Notes under the pieces: model-generated
Told to the model about the DNA's origin: nothing
What the model saw: only the letters and a program-made list of their open reading frames with translations
Databases searched by the model: none
NCBI GenBank assembly: GCA_937891015.1
Contig: CALAPY010000080.1
Location: forward strand, 1-19,654
From: UBA2108 sp002713215
Lineage (GTDB): Bacteria > Bacteroidota > Bacteroidia > Flavobacteriales_G > Salibacteraceae
DNA: 19,654 bases
Direction: 5' to 3'
Program-made: the position numbers and the translations under genes
Shown here: positions 7,982 through 14,493 of the stretch, one piece after another
How positions within the stretch are numbered: position 1 is the stretch's first letter
Layout of the letters: each line of letters begins with the position of its first letter

Positions 7982-9331
7982 TTGTTGGATAAGAAACTTA
8001 CATTCAAACACGGGGTTCACCCCAGGGAGTTCAAAAGCCTAAGCGACCATTGTTCTATTGAGCGAATGCCTTTTGTAGAAGAATATACACTACCGTTGAG
8101 TCAGCATATTGGTGCGCCGAGCAAAGCCATTGTTGTAAAAGGTCAGCAGGTTAAGCGAGGGCAGAAAATTGCAGATGCCGGAGGTTTTATATCCGTGGCA
8201 TTGCATTCCCCGGTTGATGGTACTGTTTCGGATATTGATATTTTTCCACATCCCAATGGTAAGGTATTGCCCGCAATAAAAATCAAGTGCGATCCATTTA
8301 GTCCTCAAATTAGAGAGAGCAGTCCCATTGACTTTGAGCAAATGGACACCAAATCATTTATATCCAGTATCCAGGATGCAGGTATCGTTGGCCTGGGAGG
8401 AGCAGCATTTCCGGCTCATGTAAAATTCAAAATACCAGAAGACAAGAAATGCCGTTACATTATGCTCAACGGCTGCGAGTGCGAACCTTTCCTAACCGCC
8501 GATCATCGGGTAATGGTGGAGCACGCAAAAGAGGTGATTGACGGAATTGGAATTCTCAATCGATTTGTAGGTGCGGAGAAGGCCTATATTGGAATTGAAG
8601 CCAATAAACCTGACGCCATAGAGATATTGGCCGAGGAGGCTAAAAAAAGCGATTTTCCAGTAGAGGTAGTGCCTCTTAAGGTTAAGTATCCACAAGGTGC
8701 TGAAAAAATGATGATCACCGCCATTTTGGGCAAAGAAGTTCCCAGTGGCAAATTACCGCTGGACCTGGGCGTACTGGTAAGCAACGTGGGAACCATTGCC
8801 TGTTTATCCGACTATTACAGAAAAGGAAAGCCGCTAACCGAACGGGTTGTCACCGTTACCGGTACAGCTATAAAACGACCCGGAAACGTATTGGTGCCTA
8901 TAGGTACTCCCATGAGGGATGTTATAGAGCTTTGTGGAGGAATTACCCAGGATGCCGTTCGGATATTACTCGGTGGCCCCATGATGGGAGTGGTTCAAAA
9001 AAGCATTGATACTCCGGTGGTAAAAGGCACCTCCGGAATTTTGGTATTAACCAACAACGAGGTAAAAGACCTGGACCAATACAGTTGTATACGGTGCAGC
9101 CGCTGTGTGGACGCTTGTCCCATATTTCTAAACCCTAGTATGATGGGCCTTCTGGCCAAAAAAGGACTCTGGGATGAAATGATGGATTACAACGTAATGG
9201 ACTGCTTTGAATGTGCGAGTTGTTCGTTTGTTTGTCCTTCCAATATACCATTGGTGCAAAGCTTTAGGGTGGCCAAAGGAATGCTTCGGGAAAAATGGGC
9301 ACGTGAAAAAGAAATGGAGGAGAATGCATGA
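7982..9331 (+). CDS. rnfC: Rnf electron transport complex, NADH/FMN-binding subunit RnfC
   Basis: RnfC is the cytoplasmic face subunit that exchanges electrons with NAD+/NADH. The conserved N-terminus is present (TFKHGVHPREFKSLS, then PLSQHIGAPSKAIVVKGQQV). The nucleotide/FMN region GIVGLGGAAFPAHVKF (about 133-148) and GCECEPFLTADHRVM follow. Two C-terminal [4Fe-4S] motifs are C369/C372/C375/C379 (CIRCSRCVDAC) and C408/C411/C414/C418 (CFECASCSFVC). No ATG precedes the conserved start of the fold, so initiation must be non-ATG: TTG at 7982 (or the adjacent 7985) gives an N-terminus of normal length one base after the upstream stop, while TTG 7952 would overlap the upstream gene by 29 bases. 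The first in-frame ATG (8067) would delete conserved sequence. The gene ends in an ATGA overlap with rnfD, implying coupled translation. Confidence 0.94.
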   Translation: MLDKKLTFKHGVHPREFKSLSDHCSIERMPFVEEYTLPLSQHIGAPSKAIVVKGQQVKRGQKIADAGGFISVALHSPVDGTVSDIDIFPHPNGKVLPAIKIKCDPFSPQIRESSPIDFEQMDTKSFISSIQDAGIVGLGGAAFPAHVKFKIPEDKKCRYIMLNGCECEPFLTADHRVMVEHAKEVIDGIGILNRFVGAEKAYIGIEANKPDAIEILAEEAKKSDFPVEVVPLKVKYPQGAEKMMITAILGKEVPSGKLPLDLGVLVSNVGTIACLSDYYRKGKPLTERVVTVTGTAIKRPGNVLVPIGTPMRDVIELCGGITQDAVRILLGGPMMGVVQKSIDTPVVKGTSGILVLTNNEVKDLDQYSCIRCSRCVDACPIFLNPSMMGLLAKKGLWDEMMDYNVMDCFECASCSFVCPSNIPLVQSFRVAKGMLREKWAREKEMEENA

Positions 9332-10335
9332 TAGGAGATAAGTTATCCATTTCCACAGCTCCTTTCCTAAAGGACGATGACAGTACACCGAAAATTATGT
9401 TTTTGGTGGTTTATACCTTGATGCCCGTAGTGGCTGTATCGTTTTATTTCTTTGGATTAGCCGCTATACTGGTAACCATAACCTCAGTTTTTTCCTGCAT
9501 GTTTACCGAATGGGTGTTTAATACGTCGGGCGACCGTTCCAGAAGCCTAAAAGATGGCAGTGGATTAATTACCGGTTTGCTTTTGGCCTTGACCTTGCCA
9601 CCTGGCTTTCCACTTTGGATGGTGTTTTTAGGCGGTGTAGTTGCCATTGGTATGGGAAAGGTAATTTGGGGCGGACTCGGACAAAACGTCTTTAACCCGG
9701 CATTGTTGGGGCGTGCATTTCTTCAGGCGGCATTTCCTACAGCCATTACCACGTGGTCGCCACCCGATGGTCGCTTCTTTGGTTTAAGGGGAACCAACCT
9801 GGCCATGCCTATGATGCAGGGGAAAAACATAGATGGTGCCACAGGTGCGACACCCCTAGCCAAAATGAAATTTGAACAGGTGGGTACGGATACCATGGAT
9901 CTGCTCTTGGGGAACACAGGCGGTTCATTGGGTGAAACCTGTGGAATTCTATTGATCCTGGCAGGAATATTTTTACTCGTTCGCAAGATTATTAATTGGA
10001 GAATTCCATTATCCATTGTATTGACGGTTAGCATTTTCTCCGGTATTTTTTGGATGATTGATCCGGCACGATATCCTTCTCCAGTATTTATGATATTATC
10101 CGGAGGTATGTTATTGGGTACGGTCTATATGGCAACCGATCTGGTAACATCACCACTTACGCCCAAGGGATGCTGGGTATTTGGAATTGGAATAGGATTA
10201 CTTATAGTCCTGATTCGAAACTGGGGTGGACTGCCCGAGGGAGTAATGTATGCCATACTGCTGATGAATGCAGCAACACCATTGATTAATAAATACACGA
10301 AGATTAGAACTTATGGGCACGAGAAGGCCAAATAG
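9328..10335 (+). CDS. rnfD: Rnf electron transport complex, membrane subunit RnfD (covalent FMN)
   Basis: RnfD is an integral membrane subunit of Rnf and a homologue of NqrB; it carries covalently bound FMN and takes part in ion translocation. The 335-residue protein is strongly hydrophobic, with about ten predicted membrane segments. It has the family signatures SLKDGSGLITGLLLALTLPP (74-93), GGLGQNVFNPALLGRAFLQ and the flavinylation site DGATGATPLA, with T175 as the predicted FMN-bearing Thr (family form SGAT; here Thr replaces the Ser). Near the C-terminus YMATDLVTSPLTPKG and GGLPEGVMYAILLMNA are also typical. The ATG overlaps the rnfC stop (ATGA). ApbE, the flavin transferase this site requires, is not in the window. 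Length and motifs are ordinary for the family. Confidence 0.95.
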   Translation: MIGDKLSISTAPFLKDDDSTPKIMFLVVYTLMPVVAVSFYFFGLAAILVTITSVFSCMFTEWVFNTSGDRSRSLKDGSGLITGLLLALTLPPGFPLWMVFLGGVVAIGMGKVIWGGLGQNVFNPALLGRAFLQAAFPTAITTWSPPDGRFFGLRGTNLAMPMMQGKNIDGATGATPLAKMKFEQVGTDTMDLLLGNTGGSLGETCGILLILAGIFLLVRKIINWRIPLSIVLTVSIFSGIFWMIDPARYPSPVFMILSGGMLLGTVYMATDLVTSPLTPKGCWVFGIGIGLLIVLIRNWGGLPEGVMYAILLMNAATPLINKYTKIRTYGHEKAK

Positions 10336-10346
10336 GAATTAATGAA

Positions 10347-11030
10347 GTGAGTAGTGAAACTGAAATAGAACAAGGAGCGGCAGATGAAGCCAAAGAGCCA
10401 GCATCAGCTTTGTTGGTGATTACCCTGGGCATTGCCGGATTACTGGCTGGTATTGTACTGGTGGGGACCTTCATTTTTACCAAGCCCCTCATTGAGCAGA
10501 ACAAAGCGGAAGCATTGCAACGTGCCATTTTTAAAGTGTTGGCAAATTGCGACTCATTCGAAGAACTGGTTCTGGTAGATGGTGTTTTGAAACCAGCTGG
10601 TGACAAAACAAAAGATGGGGGAGATGTAAAGCAGGTTTTTGTGGGGTATGATAAAAACAAAGAATTTGTAGGTTTTGCTATACCCGGTGCCGAACCTGGC
10701 TTTCAGGATATTATAGGAGTGATCTATGGTTATAATCCACACGAGGAAATAATAGTTGGTTTTGAGGTATTAGAGAGCAAGGAGACCCCTGGTTTAGGGG
10801 ATAAGATCTTTAAGGATCTGGCCTTTCAGGAAAACTTTAAGGCCCTTCGGGTATCACCCGAAATTGTCATTGTAAAAAATGGACAAAAAGCGAATGACAA
10901 TGAAGTGGAAGCCATTACTGGTGCCACCATTTCATCAAAGGCGGTGGTGCGATTGCTCAATAAATCCATGGAGGAATGGAAGAAACTAATAGAAGCTTAT
11001 GTTGAATCGGAAAAACTGGGAAAACCGTAG
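10347..11030 (+). CDS. rnfG: Rnf electron transport complex, FMN-binding subunit RnfG (GTG start)
   Basis: RnfG is a membrane-anchored subunit with a periplasmic domain that carries covalent FMN, homologous to NqrC. One membrane helix lies at about 21-45 (SALLVITLGIAGLLAGIVLV), followed by a soluble FMN-binding domain. The features ESKETPGLGDKI (about 143-154) and the flavinylation motif EAITGATISSKAVV are diagnostic; T194 should carry FMN. The start is a GTG, 11 bases after rnfD. No in-frame ATG exists before the membrane helix, and the nearby ATG at 10342 is in another frame and reaches a stop after two codons. The acidic, hydrophilic N-terminal extension of about 20 residues before the helix is longer than I expect for the family. 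The stop is followed after four bases by rnfE. Confidence 0.94.
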   Translation: MSSETEIEQGAADEAKEPASALLVITLGIAGLLAGIVLVGTFIFTKPLIEQNKAEALQRAIFKVLANCDSFEELVLVDGVLKPAGDKTKDGGDVKQVFVGYDKNKEFVGFAIPGAEPGFQDIIGVIYGYNPHEEIIVGFEVLESKETPGLGDKIFKDLAFQENFKALRVSPEIVIVKNGQKANDNEVEAITGATISSKAVVRLLNKSMEEWKKLIEAYVESEKLGKP

Positions 11031-11034
11031 GTAA

Positions 11035-11691
11035 ATGGGTAATCTGGAAGACAACGCTCAGAAACGAGCTGACTTTGTAAAAGGACTTTGGAACGAAAAC
11101 CCGGTTTTTGTTGCCTTACTTGGAATGTGCCCGGCCCTGGCGGTTACCAATTCAGCCATCAACGGATTGGCTATGGGGCTGGCCACCACCTTTGTGTTGC
11201 TGTGTTCCAGTATACTGGTTTCACTTGCGCGTAACGTAATCCCCAAGCAGGTACGAATTACCAGTTACATCATTATCATTGCCACCTTCGTTACGGTTGT
11301 CGACTTTGGTTTGGCCGCTTTGGCCCCAGCCATTCATAAGGAACTGGGAGCATTTATTGCCCTAATAGTGGTCAATTGCCTTATCCTGGGTAGGCAGGAA
11401 GCCTTTGCTAGTAAAAACCCGGTTGGACGCTCCATATTGGATGCATTGGGAATGAGTGTTGGCTTTACCTTCGCTTTGCTCTGTATTGGAATTATCCGTG
11501 AAGTGTTGGGCAATGGTTCGTTATTTAATATTTCTCTTTTTGGAGCCAATTACGAACCCTGGGTGGTAATGATCCTACCACCGGGCGGTTTTTTTGCATT
11601 GGGATTTTTGTTGCTCTTTTTTAATTGGTACGAGGCCAGAAAAAAGAAGCGACAGGACGCATTAACTGAAAATGAACGTATAAATGGGTAG
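11035..11691 (+). CDS. rnfE: Rnf electron transport complex, membrane subunit RnfE
   Basis: RnfE is one of the two homologous six-helix membrane subunits (NqrD family) at the core of Rnf. The 218-residue sequence has the inverted-repeat family signatures: ENPVFVALLGMCPALAVTN with C32 and, in the second half, VNCLILGRQEAFASKNP with C115. In NQR/Rnf structures, the equivalent Cys residues of this subunit and its partner bind a [2Fe-2S] cluster within the membrane. Six hydrophobic segments are visible, then a basic cytoplasmic tail (EARKKKRQD). ATG 11035 lies four bases after the rnfG stop, and the 3' end overlaps rnfA by eight bases. Nothing unusual is seen in it. Confidence 0.95.
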   Translation: MGNLEDNAQKRADFVKGLWNENPVFVALLGMCPALAVTNSAINGLAMGLATTFVLLCSSILVSLARNVIPKQVRITSYIIIIATFVTVVDFGLAALAPAIHKELGAFIALIVVNCLILGRQEAFASKNPVGRSILDALGMSVGFTFALLCIGIIREVLGNGSLFNISLFGANYEPWVVMILPPGGFFALGFLLLFFNWYEARKKKRQDALTENERING

Positions 11692-12271
11692 TAACGAAAA
11701 CATACTGTTCATCTTCGTTTCAGCACTGCTGATCAACAACTTTACTTTGGCTTATTTCCTTGGGTTGTGCCCATTCTTGGGTGTTTCAGGAAAAATTATA
11801 ACCGCATTTCGATTGGGACTGGCGAATATCTTCGTTATGCTGATTACTTCCATTTGTGCTTATGTGCTCAATACCTGGGTATTGCCTTATGCACCTTATC
11901 TTAGGCTTATCTCGTTCATTATTGTAATAGCCAGTACGGTACAATTTGTAGAAATGGCCATTAAAAAGGTGAGTCCTGAATTGTTTAAGGCCCTGGGAAT
12001 TTTTCTTCCACTAATAACAACCAACTGCGCCATTTTGGGACTAGCCCTTTTTCAAACCAACAAGGGCTATGGATTTGGGCAAGGATTGGTTTATGCCCTG
12101 GGAGCGGGAGCAGGAGTGACCCTGGCGCTGGTATTGCTTGCTGGAGTTCGGGAAGAAACCAGAATTCTTAATATTCCCAAGGTAATAGAGGGAGCTGCTT
12201 TAAATTTGATCATTGCCGGTATTATATCCATGGGTTTTATGGGATTTGCCGGCCTGTTTTCGGGAGGATAA
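11684..12271 (+). CDS. rnfA: Rnf electron transport complex, membrane subunit RnfA
   Basis: RnfA (NqrE family) pairs with RnfE in the membrane and supplies the other two Cys ligands for the intramembrane iron-sulfur centre. The 195-residue protein starts with the typical NNFTLAYFLGLCPFLGVSG (C29) and has the second-half motif LITTNCAILGLALF (C115), plus ALGAGAGVTLALVLLAGVREE and a C-terminal GFMGFAGLF. Six membrane helices are expected. The start overlaps the end of rnfE by eight bases, and its TAA stop shares one base with the ATG of the small Cys-rich gene (TAATG), a sign of translational coupling. The set RnfB, C, D, G, E, A is thus complete in this window. Confidence 0.96.
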   Translation: MGSNENILFIFVSALLINNFTLAYFLGLCPFLGVSGKIITAFRLGLANIFVMLITSICAYVLNTWVLPYAPYLRLISFIIVIASTVQFVEMAIKKVSPELFKALGIFLPLITTNCAILGLALFQTNKGYGFGQGLVYALGAGAGVTLALVLLAGVREETRILNIPKVIEGAALNLIIAGIISMGFMGFAGLFSGG

Positions 12272-12450
12272 TGGATTATATACAATACATCATACCGGTT
12301 TTGGCATTATCGGCACTTTGTGCGGGTTGGGTGGTAGTACAAATGATTGCACGCAAAATGAAGACCAAAAACCATTTCGATCATTTGGGAACCGGTGGTT
12401 GTACCAATTGTACTTGTGGTGGAGTAGAGGTTTGTGAAAATGAGAAGTGA
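12271..12450 (+). CDS. Small Cys-rich membrane protein, possible Rnf maturation factor (59 aa)
   Basis: This short gene encodes MDYIQYIIPV and 49 further residues. One hydrophobic helix spans about residues 5-27 and is followed by a basic stretch (RKMKTK), so the C-terminus is probably cytoplasmic. The tail holds four Cys in a compact set, C44, C47, C49 and C55 (GGCTNCTCGG); another Cys (C17) lies in the helix. The start codon overlaps the rnfA stop (TAATG), which argues that it is real and translated with rnfA. The layout of one helix plus a Cys cluster resembles NqrM, the small protein needed for iron delivery to the NqrD/NqrE centre of Na+-NQR, and also FeoB-associated Cys-rich proteins. 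A role in assembling the RnfA/RnfE iron centre is inference. I see no homology strong enough to name it. Confidence 0.75.
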   Translation: MDYIQYIIPVLALSALCAGWVVVQMIARKMKTKNHFDHLGTGGCTNCTCGGVEVCENEK

Positions 12451-12466
12451 TCCCATTAATCCTCTA

Positions 12467-12488
12467 ATTGTAGAAGCGTTTATACAAT
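12467..12488. terminator. Weak hairpin between convergent genes
   Basis: A six-base-pair inverted repeat (ATTGTA at 12467-12472 and TACAAT at 12483-12488, ten-base loop) lies in the 76 bases between the end of the Rnf operon and the converging response-regulator gene. It has no GC-rich stem and no T-tract, so its role as a terminator is only a guess from position. Confidence 0.2.
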
Positions 12489-12526
12489 AGGATAAATTTC
12501 AGCGAGTATTTATTATTTACGGTCAG

Positions 12527-13228
12527 CTATTTAAATCCAAAAAGCTCTTCTTTTACTCTCTTAAGGTATGTTTTACCTATGGCAATTTGTTTATGCTCAA
12601 TTTCAATTCTATTTCCATACAAAGATTTCACAAAAAGCCTATTTATAATATAAGATCTGTGAATTTGAATAAAATTAGAGCCTAACAATTCTAGTAGATT
12701 TTTTAATGATTGAAGGGCTATTATTCGTTTTTCGTCTTTTACGTAAATAGCTACGTATTCTTTCATCCCTTCTATATAGGTAATCTTTGAACAATTGATC
12801 TTATGGATTTTGTGATCTGCTTTTACATATATAAACTTTCCTTTATCTGAATTGCTATTGTTAAGTAGGAGTTCAAATTGGGTACGTACTTTATTAGTGG
12901 CTTTTACAAATCGTTCAAAAGATATGGGCTTAAGAAGATAGTCTTGAACATTTAAAGAATATCCCTCAAGGGCATAATTGGCATATGCTGTAGTCAGAAT
13001 CGTTAATGGTTGTTTAGAAAGGCTCCTCAAGAAATCAACTCCGGATATTTCCGGCATTTGAACATCCAAAAACAAAAGATCAACACCTCTGTTTTCAATT
13101 ATTTCGATGGCCTCCAACGGGTTTGTACGTTTATCAACAATTTCTAGAAACGGAATTTTAGAAATGTGTGTTTCCAAAACAGTCAGCCCTAAATACTCGT
13201 CATCAACCAGAAGGCACTTAATCTTCAT
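12527..13228 (-). CDS. LytTR-family response regulator
   Basis: This is a two-component response regulator of the LytTR (AlgR/AgrA/LytR) class that binds DNA when phosphorylated. With ATG at 13228 it has 233 residues. The receiver domain (about 1-115) has the acidic pair in LLVDDE, phospho-acceptor D55 in LLFLDVQMPEISG, the TTAYANYALEGY switch region and the LLKPIS lysine. The LytTR DNA-binding domain (about 130-233) has FIYVKADHKIHKI, ITYIEGMKEYVAIY, FIQIHRSYIINRLFV and IAIGKTYLKRVKEEL. A TTG nine bases upstream in frame is the other possible start. The gene overlaps the end of its kinase by 11 bases, so the two are cotranscribed. The nearest likely target is the divergent TonB receptor operon, supported by the direct repeats at 14403-14432. 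Confidence 0.93.
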   Translation of the reverse strand: MKIKCLLVDDEYLGLTVLETHISKIPFLEIVDKRTNPLEAIEIIENRGVDLLFLDVQMPEISGVDFLRSLSKQPLTILTTAYANYALEGYSLNVQDYLLKPISFERFVKATNKVRTQFELLLNNSNSDKGKFIYVKADHKIHKINCSKITYIEGMKEYVAIYVKDEKRIIALQSLKNLLELLGSNFIQIHRSYIINRLFVKSLYGNRIEIEHKQIAIGKTYLKRVKEELFGFK

Positions 13229-14297
13229 CTGTTTCAATTATTAACTCCGATTCATATGACTCGGCCTTTTGAGTTACCAATAATTTAAAGCGATTTCCGT
13301 AAATCAATTCCAATCTCTTTTTTACATTGGAAAGACCAATGCCATGGGTTCCGTCTTTCACTTTCTTATCGCTGGAAATACTGTTTTTAACCATAAAGAA
13401 AATTTTAGACCCTTTACTGTATAGGTTAATTTTTATCCAACTTTCTGTATTATTTTCAATGTTACTATGCTTAAAGCTATTCTCAATGAAGGAAATTAGA
13501 AGTAGCGGTGCTATTTGTAAATCCTTATTGGCTTTGTTGTAATTAAACATTAGATTATATTTTTCCCTACCCTTTAAACGATGAAGTTCAATATAGTCGT
13601 TTATATAATCTATTTCTTTTTCCAAACTATTGGATTTTTCATTGCACTCGTAAAGAACATATCGGAGTATATCTGCTAATTTTAATAGCATATCCGGAGC
13701 TTTCTCATGATTGGTTAATACTAGAGCGTATATGTTGTTTAATGAATTAAATAAGAAGTGCGGATTAATCTGCATTTTCAGCATTTTTAATTCCGATTGC
13801 ATCCGTTCGTTGATGAGAGACTGTTCCCTTTCATCCTGTTCTTTTTTTCTAATGAAACCACTGTACAACGTGCTTATAAGGAATATTATAGTGATTGGTG
13901 ATAAATACCTTGTGGCAAGTTTCAACCATGCTATTTCACGATGACTCCGTGGTAATATTCCTGTTCCATTTTCAATTACTCTTGCTCGATTAACCCTTGC
14001 AATACCTTCTGATAGATTCATTTCAAATTCTAATAGATATTGAATAAAGGCAATTAGAAGAATGCTAATACAAGCCGTAAAAATGTATAAGGTGTAACTC
14101 TTCTTCAGAGCAATTTTGGGTATCAGTAACTTGTCATTGAAATAAAACAAGAAACCATGTATCAAAACTGTTTCAAAGGCTTTTACAACTGAAGTAAACC
14201 AAGTTAAATGAGTGGAATAAGTAACCGCCAGAAGTGCAAAATACAACGTCCAGGGTAATAGATGCAGAATTCTAGTATTAGAAGTATGGTTTACCAT
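13218..14297 (-). CDS. LytS/YehU-type sensor histidine kinase
   Basis: This is a membrane sensor kinase of the His_kinase (PF06580) family that pairs with LytTR regulators. The 359-residue protein has about four N-terminal membrane helices (roughly 12-30, 35-52, 68-90 and 131-148), with a loop of about 40 residues between the last two as the likely sensory part. A short coiled stretch (about 150-172) leads to the phospho-acceptor motif MQINPHFLFNSLNNIYAL with H180. The ATPase region has FIENSFKHSN (N273) and THGIGLSNVKKRLELIYG as the G box. No PAS or other known input domain is seen. The ATG at 14297 faces the divergent TonB receptor across 196 bases. The signal is unknown; the neighbours suggest something linked to uptake across the outer membrane. 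Confidence 0.92.
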   Translation of the reverse strand: MVNHTSNTRILHLLPWTLYFALLAVTYSTHLTWFTSVVKAFETVLIHGFLFYFNDKLLIPKIALKKSYTLYIFTACISILLIAFIQYLLEFEMNLSEGIARVNRARVIENGTGILPRSHREIAWLKLATRYLSPITIIFLISTLYSGFIRKKEQDEREQSLINERMQSELKMLKMQINPHFLFNSLNNIYALVLTNHEKAPDMLLKLADILRYVLYECNEKSNSLEKEIDYINDYIELHRLKGREKYNLMFNYNKANKDLQIAPLLLISFIENSFKHSNIENNTESWIKINLYSKGSKIFFMVKNSISSDKKVKDGTHGIGLSNVKKRLELIYGNRFKLLVTQKAESYESELIIETDED

Positions 14298-14402
14298 ATC
14301 AATAATTATTCAAATAAAGTCAGTATTTCTTAAAACTTGAATAATATTCAACGAAAGTCAGAATAAAATCAACAATTGAAAATTGCGTGAATAGCTCCTT
14401 AA

Positions 14403-14432
14403 CTCGTTCATTTAGTTTTTTGGGTCGTTCGT
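14403..14432 (+). promoter_or_regulatory. Putative LytTR regulator binding site (two direct repeats)
   Basis: CTCGTTCAT at 14403-14411 and GTCGTTCGT at 14424-14432 are imperfect 9-base direct repeats separated by 12 bases (21 bases start to start). LytTR regulators are known to bind two 9-base direct repeats of the form (T/A)(A/C)(C/A)GTTN(A/G)(T/G) with a 12-13 base spacer, and each half here matches seven of nine positions. The site lies in the region shared by the kinase/regulator genes and the TonB receptor, 61 bases before the receptor ATG, an activator-like position. The match is by eye. The rest of the 196-base gap shows no convincing TAnnTTTG promoter box. Confidence 0.45.
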
Positions 14433-14493
14433 TGAAATAATTAGAAGATGCCAAATCAGCCCTATTTATTTGCCTTCTCAATGAATTAGCTGA

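Noticed and set aside
10304..10660. 118-codon reverse-strand frame opposite rnfD/rnfG
   Set aside because: Antisense shadow of well-recognised rnf genes; no family resemblance.
12213..12437. 74-codon + strand frame across the end of rnfA and the small Cys-rich gene
   Set aside because: It is out of frame with both rnfA and the 59-aa gene, whose TAATG coupling and Cys cluster make the shorter frame the better gene.
14465..14472. TTTATTTG upstream of the TonB receptor as a -7 promoter box
   Set aside because: It lacks the TA of TAnnTTTG, and a similar octamer faces the other way at the far side of the same AT-rich gap, so chance is likely.
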